Below are positions 56,027 to 64,000 of a DNA stretch of 64,000 nucleotides, in pieces. This DNA comes from Cocos nucifera (Eukaryota; Streptophyta; Magnoliopsida; Arecales; Arecaceae): assembly GCA_006176705.1 (NCBI GenBank), contig QRFJ01000021.1:2004208-2068207 (forward strand), in the 5' to 3' direction. The translations under genes were made by a program, and so were the position numbers. How positions within the stretch are numbered: the first letter of the stretch is position 1; each line of letters opens with the position of its first letter. The notes below the pieces were generated by a model, which did no database searches, was not told the DNA's origin, and saw only the letters and a program-made list of their open reading frames with translations.

Positions 56027-57018
56027 TGTTAGGGATAAATCCCGCTCCAGCCGAAGTCTAGCTCGATATCCGACTTAATGCAACCGATAGTCGCAGAAGA
56101 GCTACGGCAGACGGGCTTCAGCCGAACTTTCAGCAACCGAGCTTCTTCCAGCAGGCCGAACTAGGTAGCTGCCGAACTTCTTTCGGACTCCCAGCATCGA
56201 GACCGAACTTCTTGGGCGGCCGAACTCCTTCGGACTCTCCAAGGTCGAACTCCCTCGGACTTCCCACGGCCGAACTCCTTCGGACTCCCCACGACCGAAC
56301 TCCTTCGGACCGACTCCAAGCGGCCGAGCTTCAACGAAGTCCTCTCAGCGGTCGAACTCCTCAGCGGACGAGCTTTAGCCGAACCAACCAGCAACCGGAG
56401 TCCTTCGACCGGGCCTCAGCCGAGCTTTTTCGAGCCTCCCAGCGGTTGAACTCCTCGGCAATCGTCCCTCGGCCGAACTCTACAGATGGTCGACCCTTCA
56501 GCCAGCCGAACTCCCCCAGCCTTTCCTTCTGCCGGGCTCTCTTACGAGATGAATTATCGCCATCAATCTGCGACAGACGACGAAACCAGACAACATGGCT
56601 ACCACTTCTGGCAACGCCACTCCCTGACGACGCCTTTCTCTCCGTACCGAACTCCATGTGGCCCACGACTTGTCAGTATGGCCATCACCGACCGCCTGAC
56701 GATGCCATCCTCTCCATACCGAACTCCATGCGACGGTATGGCTGTCGCCATCAACTAAGCTCCGTCTACAAAGGACCCTCCAGATACGCCAAGGCTAAGC
56801 TTTCTGATCTCTAATCTCTCTGAACTCTCCTCTTCTTTAAGCTCCGGAACTCATTTCGAGCACTCCATTCCTGTTGGCCAAAAACTGACTTGATCGGAGG
56901 GTCCTGCCGGAGCCACCCCCCACCGATTTCGGATGGGACTGTCTTGCAGGTCCCCGGCGACGACCTCAGCAGCCTCGACTCCGACGACCTTTGGCGATGA
57001 CGAGTTTCTGCACCAACA
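56027..57018 (+). mobile_element. Solo LTR, type B
   Basis: The 992-bp LTR begins TGTTAGGGATAAATCCC and ends GTTTCTGCACCAACA. The flanking pentamers AAAAG (56022-56026) and GAAAG (57019-57023) match in four of five positions, as expected of an older target duplication. The promoter region is near 56763-56775 (CTACAAAGGACCC, a degraded TATA box). No internal sequence is present. Confidence 0.88.
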
Positions 57019-57860
57019 GAAAGATATGGTGCATGTCATAAAAATAAAAAAAAAAAAATTTCATTCAAATAAAAAAGTTTTTTCATATCATAAAAATAAA
57101 AAAAAAAATTTCTCATCCAAAGAGTTTGAAAAAACTGGATTGCTATCAAATATCTAAAACTACAACTCACCTAATTGCAAGAGTGCTATTGCATGTGTAA
57201 ATTTTTAATATTTAAGTACAATGATGTCTGCAAGAATTTACATAATATTGGAAAAAGAAACTAGTTTTATAAATACAAAAAGAAATTAGTTTTATCTGAA
57301 AAGTTTCTAATCTAAACCTAAAGGGGGAGAACACGCTGGCTGCGGGGCATCGGTGGCCGCACGACAAAGTGAAAGTGAGCTGTCATCATAATTTGGCACC
57401 GCTGTCGGCGTGGAAAAGTCGTTCCGTGTTCAAATGGAACTCGTGGCTGCAAGTTTCCTGCAAGGCGGACAGCCCCTGCCACGTAACGCTCCCACCATGT
57501 GTGACACGAATCTAGGACACGTGTCGGGATACTAGATGCCTAGCTCATGTGTATGTTGGCTGACATCAGGAGGGGGATCGGCTTCCATGCGATGAATAGT
57601 CTTAATGGTACATGCGCGCGCGCTTCCACAGCTTCGACCGAGGAAAGGTCTATCCTGGGTGGAAATGGAGCATTTCACCTCACAGGCGTGACGAAAGTTT
57701 GGAAGACGCGGTGACGCCGGAACCGACCGCTCTCAGCGGAGAATCCATGACGTATCCGCGGTGGCCGAATCTAACATCTCCCATGGGAACGGAGTCCTGC
57801 TTAATGACCAGGTTGCACGCATCAAACAGCAATCACCAGCACCATTAGAAAAAGATATAT
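57019..57860. other. GC-rich island with an ABRE/G-box, no gene assigned
   Basis: After an A-rich start, 57320-57840 is clearly richer in GC than its surroundings. It contains GGACACGTGTCGGG (palindromic CACGTG at 57518-57523), a promoter-like G-box/ABRE. A 78-codon open frame (57612-57848) has no family resemblance and I do not call it. It could be a relic promoter cut off by the copia element that follows. Confidence 0.4.
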
Positions 57861-58311
57861 TTGATGTAGAAACTAAATTTACATGATAAAAATATTAAAT
57901 TTAACTTCATAATATAATTTAATTATCATTTAATCAAATTTAATCCATTAGATTCTAAATGATGAGTCTAATTAATTAAAAAAATTTACTTCTAATAAGA
58001 CTTAGATTAAAATTTTTATTTTAATTAGAATTAAGTCTTCTGATGAGATAAGATAAGTATATGCATAAATAAAAATGGTATAATTTTTTTTCTTCAACTC
58101 TCAGAAAGACGTGATGATTTTCATTAATCATTCATATTAAGATAAAGAACGAAAAGAAAAAAAATCAGCTATCTATGAAAAACGAATCTGATATTTTGTG
58201 GGCTACGTGATCATCACGTTGGTGAGATGATGGTACAAGATATGTTTTATTTTGATTTTACATGAATATTAGAGCACGATTTAGATATAAAAGTTTAAAT
58301 TATTTAATATA

Positions 58312-58322
58312 TGGTATCAGAG
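58312..58322 (+). other. Copia primer-binding site (tRNA-iMet type)
   Basis: TGGTATCAGAG matches the 3' end complement of initiator tRNA-Met used by plant Ty1/copia elements. It marks the 5' LTR boundary just upstream. Confidence 0.8.
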
Positions 58323-59719
58323 TGCTAGTTTCATGCTCCGTGTTCATGTAAAAAGTTTTTCGATAAATTTTAATTTATTTTTGAAAACTTAAAAATTATA
58401 GTTTTATATTTTTCAAAGTTGATTAAAGTTCAAAAATTAAATTATAGTTTCTTAATTTTTTAAAATTAAAAAAAAATTTAAAAAATTATGGGGTTGACCG
58501 CGTCGGTCGACCCATGCCATCCGGTAAACGGGGCAACAGCCATTACTGCTGCCATGTCGGCGGCCGCCGCTGCTCTCAGCGGCGGCGGCGCTCGCAACTA
58601 GTGCGGCCACAGGATTTGCAGCCTTTACCGTGGCATAGGAAAGTAAGCGGTGGCGGGCTACGGTGCTGTTTGCAACTAGTGGGGCCATAAGAACTACGGC
58701 CTTTATCGTGGCATAGGAAAGCAAGCGGCGATGGGGCCCTCCTTCGTGGTCCTCAAGCGGTCGGCAAAGCCAGGGGCGCCCATTCGATGCTATCGTGAGG
58801 GAGGCAACGGGAAAAGATCGGTGGCGTTCCAGTGACAGCCTGAATCTAGCGGCCAAGGCAGGCTTGGGGCGGCCGATCGGCCACCTTTGCGGTGGCCATG
58901 GAGGTCTTATAAAACAAATTTTGATCGAAAAATTGGGGAAGAAGGAAGGGGGTTTTGGTTATAGAATTTCGGATCTTAATGGATCCTGATTCGAACCTGA
59001 TAAGAACCAAACCCATTTAATTAAAAGTAATTTTTTATTTAAGCCCCTAAAAGTTTAAATTCTAAAAATGACCTTTAGGATAGTTTTGCAATTTAGTCCT
59101 TTAGGATAATTTTATAATTTAGTCCTTGATAAAGTAATAAATCACATTAAAGTCACTACCAGATTTTTGAATAATTTTTAAAGCTGCTATTTTATAGAAA
59201 AAGCCCTATATTTTTATAATTTATGGTTAAGTCCTTTAATTTTAAGGTTTTTGATAAAATCGTTATAACTTGATTATTTTTTATCCGATTTGAGTAATTT
59301 TTGAATTATTGGATTTATGATGATTTAGAAAATATTATGATTAAAAATTTTTATATAAAATAAAATATTTAAATAATTAAATTATTTAATTAATAATTTT
59401 GATCGCTATTATACTATTTAAATGTGTTTTTGCATAGCTCCAAAGGGCTCGGAGCATTCTATGTATCTTGAGTAGCCAAGTCATTGAGGGCTAATAGTTT
59501 TCTCTTATTATAGTTCAAAAATTATATAAAAATATATCTATTACAGTAAATCCAAAGATGACTGTAATTTGATATAAAATTAATAGTAAAAAATTAACTA
59601 ACTTGAATTATATAAAAACAGAAAGTTCTACACCCAAATATGGGAATAACCTCAAATTTTTGCAATCATAGTTAGTTAAATCATTTAAAGTGCAACTAAT
59701 ATGATGGGTCATAATTTAA

Positions 59720-60531
59720 ATATGAATTTTGTGTACATGCCATGTGTATCCTAAATCGGATACCTAATAAGATCGTTTCTAAAACTTCTTTTGAGTTATG
59801 GATGGATAGAAAATCAAGTTTTGGATATCTATATATTTGAGATTGTCTAGCAGAGGCTCGATTATATAATTTATAAGAAAAGAAATTAGATCCCAGAACT
59901 GTTAGTTATTATTTTATAGGATATCCAAAAAGATCAAAAAATTTTAGATTTTATTGTCCATCATACACCAATAGAATTGTTGAAACTGGAACTACTAAGT
60001 TCATTGAGGATGATAAAAATAGTGAGAGTGGTACACTACATAATGCGATGTTACAGAAAATAAGAGAATCTCTTCCTATTATAGTAATACCTAGAGATAT
60101 TTCACTTGAGCCTGCTTAATCTAAAATTATGAAATATCAATAGGTGATTGATATGCCACTTCTTGAACAGACTATCAATAAACCCGATTCAATTAAAAAT
60201 AATTACAATAATGATACTGAACCTAAAATATTATAGAGATTTACTAGCATTAAAAGATTGACTATTTTAGATGATTATATTATATACTTATAAAAATGTG
60301 ATTATGATATTGAAATAAAAATGATCCAATTTTATTTAAGAATGTCATAAAAAATGATGATTTTAAACTTTTGTTAGATGCCATGAAAGATGATATAAAA
60401 TTCATGAATAAGAATCAAATTTGAAAACTTTTCGAATTACCTGAAAGATTTAAGCCTATAGGTTGTAAATGAAGTTTTAGGACCAAACGGGATTTCAAAG
60501 GTAACATCGAGAGATATAAAGCTAGACTTGT
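59720..60531 (+). pseudogene. Copia pol remnant: integrase C-terminus to start of reverse transcriptase
   Basis: Across shifting frames one reads PFELWMDRKS-like, YNL(Y)KKRN..DPRTVS-like, GYPKRSKNFRFYCPSYTPIE-like and VETGTTKFIEDDKNSESG. These are the well-known copia segments between integrase and reverse transcriptase. The frame near 60470 reads FRTKRDFKGNIERYKARLV, the start of the reverse transcriptase. Stops and frameshifts make it non-functional. Confidence 0.75.
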
Positions 60532-62972
60532 TGTTAGATGTATGCCCTAGAAGCTAGATTGGCTGACACTTGTTAAATACTTTCTAAGATATTTTTATAA
60601 TTTTAATTTAAAATTAATTAAAGAATTATTTATTCTATCACATTATATACTAAAGTATCTGTAATACATCCATTGAGTTAATAGATATGATAATACATAT
60701 TCTCAAGAGTTAAGAATTTAAGGTATGCGTTATCATAATTAACTGATAATTGCTCTTGATCGTAGGATCATCACGAGGATGGTGATAGATCCGAAAGATC
60801 AATGTATGATCGCTTTCTTAGGATAGATGAGTCTTAAGTCTATGATGTGGAGATATCAAAGCGAGAGTACAGATACTCATTAGAGAATGAGAGTACTGAG
60901 CATGACCATCTTGAGCAGTCATAAGAAAGTCTATCTTATCATCGATGGCTAGCTCAATGCTGCAGCATTTGTCTAGTTTTTTGATCGGAGGTGCATAGAC
61001 AGTTCATCTTGAGGGTGTTATAGTTTGACTATACCATAACTTGATCTCCTAGTCATTTAGAATTCTGAGGTGTATGTTGGTTATAGTATGTTCATTATAG
61101 GAATTGGATCTCATCAAGATGGGATCTATCAATCTCGGTAGAGGAGGAGTAGACCTATGATGATCATAAGATCGAGTTCTAAAATCCATGGCCATGGTAG
61201 TATGAAATAATAAAAAAAAGTTTCTATTAGGATTTCACATCGAACTCGAATCGAATAATTCATTCATATGATGGATATTGGATTTGACGAGTTCACATTA
61301 ACCCTAATCCCGTTGGAGCTCATAATAGAAGAATCCAATCACATAGATAGCTGCATCGAGAGGTTCGCTATTCAGTTTTGATGGATTGCCATCATATACT
61401 GCTAGGTATCACTGATGAATTTTGAAATTAATTAAAATTGTCTTGATGATCGATGATTCTAATTGAATGAATTGAAAAAGTTCTGATCCATCGAAAGGTG
61501 TTTCGATGATGTCGATGATGAAGATCATGACATGTTCCATTACCATACAGATCTGAACTTAACTGGATCATATAAATAAGAATTTGAATCTAGATGTCAT
61601 CAATTGAGCTAATCCAGTTTGATTGATTTGGATTAGATCTAATTAGATTCAAGAAAATCTAATTAATTGAGCTAATTTATGAAACTATTTGGACAAGACT
61701 TATTCAAAAATTCTATAGAAATTTATCTTGATCTGACTGGATCTTATCCTGGCCTGATCAAGATTTGTCCTAAATTCCATAAGATGAAAACAAGACAAGG
61801 GTTGTCATTGCCATATTAGGGCTTGTCCTAAAATCATGGGATGAAATTTGGACAAGCTTCTTCCAAAAATTATAGATGGATTTTTCTTGATCTGACTGGA
61901 CCGAGTTTTGATCTGATCAAGATTTATTCTAACTTGATTAGGACTTGACATAAATTTATTAGATGAGATTTGAAAATATTTTATCTTAATCCCATAAGAT
62001 GGAAACAGGACAAGGATCAAATGTTGACCCAGTATGCAGGAAAGAAGAGATATGACGTGCGCCTCCTAGAATTTATCTGAGGGCACACATCCATATGGGA
62101 TTTATGTGGAGTTTGTGAGCGCACACCCCTTTATGGCATGCACATCTGATGGATAAGAGAAGGCGCCCATGCAAATTTGATTTGACTGGTTAAAGCATTT
62201 GAATTTGATTCAAATATTTAGGGAGATAAGAGTTTGCGCCATCTACTCATCTTATCCTTTATTTCATGCCATATTTCTGAGTTTTGTGTGATAAAATACA
62301 GAAAAGATATGGTGTGAGGCATGGAGATCATGGAGGAGTCCTTCTGCATGTTAAACTTTGACCTGTTCAAAATAATATGCGAAGGAACTTTTGACTAGGT
62401 CTATAAATAGGGCCTTGCGTAAGCTATTGTGTATTATGATTTCTCTATGGCAAAGCCCTGCCAAAATATTCATCTCCACACCTTTCTCATCTGATCCTCT
62501 TCCTCTTCTTCATGCTTAAGAGTTGGACAAAACCTGCGAGCAAAGATCAAGTCCTATTGGCACGAAGATCAATGAGAGACAACAGTGTTCATGAGATGAA
62601 TGCGCAGCCTTCAAAGTTTGTCTTGAAGGTTCTACGAGAAGACATTAAATCTAATCTTTGGAGATTAGATCCAGAAGGAGGAAACTTCCAAATCTGATCT
62701 GAGTGGATATTGGTGGAGGTCGGATGCATGCGCGGCTTAATCAGAATCTCGGATCAGTCATTAAATCATCACAACGGATAAACGATTTATCCGATCAGAT
62801 GATAATTATTATCATTATTTTTATTTTTATTTTACTTCTAATTTTAGATCAATCCATTAGATCTGAAAACTCTCAGATCTGATCAGATCATAAAAATTTT
62901 TAAAAATTATTCTGCTGCAAATCTGATCCGATCAGATGCATCCTACGATAGAAAAATTTGATTTTTTCTTCA
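60532..62972 (+). mobile_element. Solo LTR, 2.44 kb, TSD CTTGT, inside copia reverse transcriptase
   Basis: It starts TGTTAGATGTATGCCCTAG and ends ATTTTTTCTTCA, and is flanked by perfect CTTGT (60527-60531 and 62973-62977). Removing it with one copy of the duplication joins KARLV to AKKFTQKECIDY, the expected reverse transcriptase sequence, which confirms both ends. A TATA box TATAAATAG at 62402-62410 is about 560 bp before the 3' end. At 2441 bp it is a very long LTR. No internal region is present. Confidence 0.93.
62399..62412 (+). promoter_or_regulatory. LTR promoter TATA box
   Basis: GTCTATAAATAGGGCC is a strong TATA box in the expected place late in the LTR, marking the likely start of R about 30 bp downstream. 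Confidence 0.65.
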
Positions 62973-62977
62973 CTTGT

Positions 62978-64000
62978 AGCAAAGAAATTCACTCAAAAGG
63001 AATGCATTGATTATCATAAAATATTTTTTCTTATTTCTAAAAAAATTTATTCAAAATTATTATAGCATTAGTAGCTTATTTTGATCTAGAGCTACATCAA
63101 AATAGATGTCAAGACTGTATTCTTGAATGGAGATTTAAAGGAAGAGATATATATGGAACAGTCTAAATAGTTTTAATGCAAGAAAATAAAAGGCTGGTAT
63201 GTAAATTAAAAAAAATCTATATATAGTCTTAAACAAACTTTTAGATAATGGTACTTAAAGTTTAATCATATTATTATTTACTTTGAATTTAAAAAAAATA
63301 TTGTTGATCAATGTATATATCTGAAGATGAATAGAAGTAAGTTTATATTTTTGATACTATATGTAGATAATATCTTATTAGCCAGCAAAGATTTGGATCT
63401 CTCGCATAAAACTAAAAATTTTCTTTTCGAACATTTTGATGTGAAAGATATGAAAGATGCTTCTTGTGTTCTTGGTATAGTAATTTATCATGATAGAAAT
63501 AAGAGGTTACTTGATTTATCTCAGAGGAATTATATTACTAGAATTCTAAAAAGGTTTGAAATATCAAGCGACTTATCAAATAAAGTGCCAATCATTAAAG
63601 ATGATAAATTTAGTAAATTTCAGTATCCCAGAAATAAGATTGAGAGAAATCATATGAATGATATACCCTATGCATTTGCAGTAGGTAGTTTGATGTATGT
63701 TATGTACTCGTCCTGGTATCAATTTTGCTTTGAAAATACTTGGTAGATATCAGAGTGATCCAGGTATGGACCACTAAAAAATTATCAAGAAGGTGATGCG
63801 ATATCTTTAGAAAACTAAAGACTATATGCTTACTTATAGAATGACTAATCAATTGAAGATGATCGATTATTCAAATGTAAATTATGCCGATTGCCTCGAT
63901 AGTAGAAAGTTCACATCAGATTACACCTTTCTATTAGCTGATGGAGCAATCTCATGAAGCAGCGTAAAACAATGCATTATTGCTTTTTCTATTATGAAGG
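62978..64000 (+). pseudogene. Copia pol remnant: reverse transcriptase and RNase H
   Basis: The sequence resumes AKKFTQKECIDY, then DVKTVFLNGDLKEEIYMEQ at about 63103-63165. An open frame 63327-63746 follows, with FLILYVDNILLASKDLDLSH; YVDN replaces the usual YVDD-type catalytic motif, so one catalytic Asp is lost. It continues with VLGIVIYHDRNKRLLDLSQR. RNase H remnants in another frame include KDYMLTYRMTNQL and SDYTFLLADGAIS near 63810-63955. Stops and frameshifts occur throughout. The window ends inside it. Confidence 0.85.

Larger units (their letters stand above)
57861..64000 (+). mobile_element. Decayed Ty1/copia retrotransposon, continuing beyond the window
   Basis: TGGTATCAGAG at 58312-58322 is the classic copia primer-binding site for initiator tRNA-Met. 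AT-rich sequence before it (about 57861-58311) is probably the 5' LTR, though its ends are unclear. Pol remnants follow on plus: integrase C-terminal region (about 59720-60100), reverse transcriptase (60470-60531 and 62978-63750) and RNase H (about 63750-64000). They are in order but carry many stops and frameshifts. A solo LTR splits the reverse transcriptase. The gag position (58480-59400) is not recognisable except for open sequence. The 3' LTR lies outside the window. Confidence 0.8.

Noticed and set aside
57612..57848. A 78-codon open frame in the GC-rich island as a small gene
   Set aside because: No family resemblance and no splice or homology support; its length is within chance for GC-rich DNA.

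Overview
The window is plant nuclear DNA, most likely from a monocot. A palm such as oil palm is my best guess, from the style of the retroelement families and the gene sequences; I cannot test this here. Genes have GT-AG introns and are separated by long AT-rich intergenic DNA. About half of the window is nested transposable-element debris. I see no bacterial-type operons, CRISPR arrays, rRNA or convincing tRNA genes.

Four host genes can be assembled exon by exon. (1) A PUB5/PUB45-type U-box E3 ubiquitin ligase on + (CDS 10261-14842, 5 exons, 775 codons). (2) A subfamily-XII-like bHLH transcription factor on + (27047-29832, 7 exons, 378 codons) with G-boxes in its promoter. (3) A P-class pentatricopeptide repeat protein resembling Arabidopsis NFD5/At1g19520 on + (49809-53755, 2 exons). 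It has an apparent 1-nt frameshift, and an inverted partial copy lies beside it at 46874-48190. (4) A small plant universal stress protein on - (55302-54265, 5 exons, 178 codons). The last two genes are convergent. The four genes show no evident common pathway.

Transposable elements by region. 1-4864: right-hand part of a CACTA (En/Spm) element with a decayed Transposase_24-like gene, a G-rich block, subterminal repeats, and long internal inverted arms; one arm holds a solo LTR. 7013-7510: an AT-rich foldback MITE next to the U-box gene promoter. 30845-38849: a Mutator-like MITE of about 0.4 kb with a 10-bp target duplication, swollen to 8 kb by nested LTR elements. 39512-46720: a jumble of LTRs and internal regions from the same non-autonomous gypsy/TAT-like family. 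48303-49498: an LTR at the centre of the PPR inverted duplication. 56027-57018: a solo LTR. 57860-64000: a decayed Ty1/copia element whose pol gene is split by a 2.44-kb solo LTR.

The main LTR family occurs as two related LTR types. Type A ends in GCGTCAACA and type B ends in GCACCAACA; both begin TGTTGGGGATAAA or a close variant. Internal regions encode only a TAT-like Gag and a conserved tail, with no protease, reverse transcriptase or integrase that I can see. They carry tandem arrays built on the near-palindrome GAGAT-N3-ATCTC. The most interesting structures are the PPR-gene inverted duplication, which could make hairpin RNA, and an LTR-internal-LTR-LTR element bounded by one perfect target duplication.
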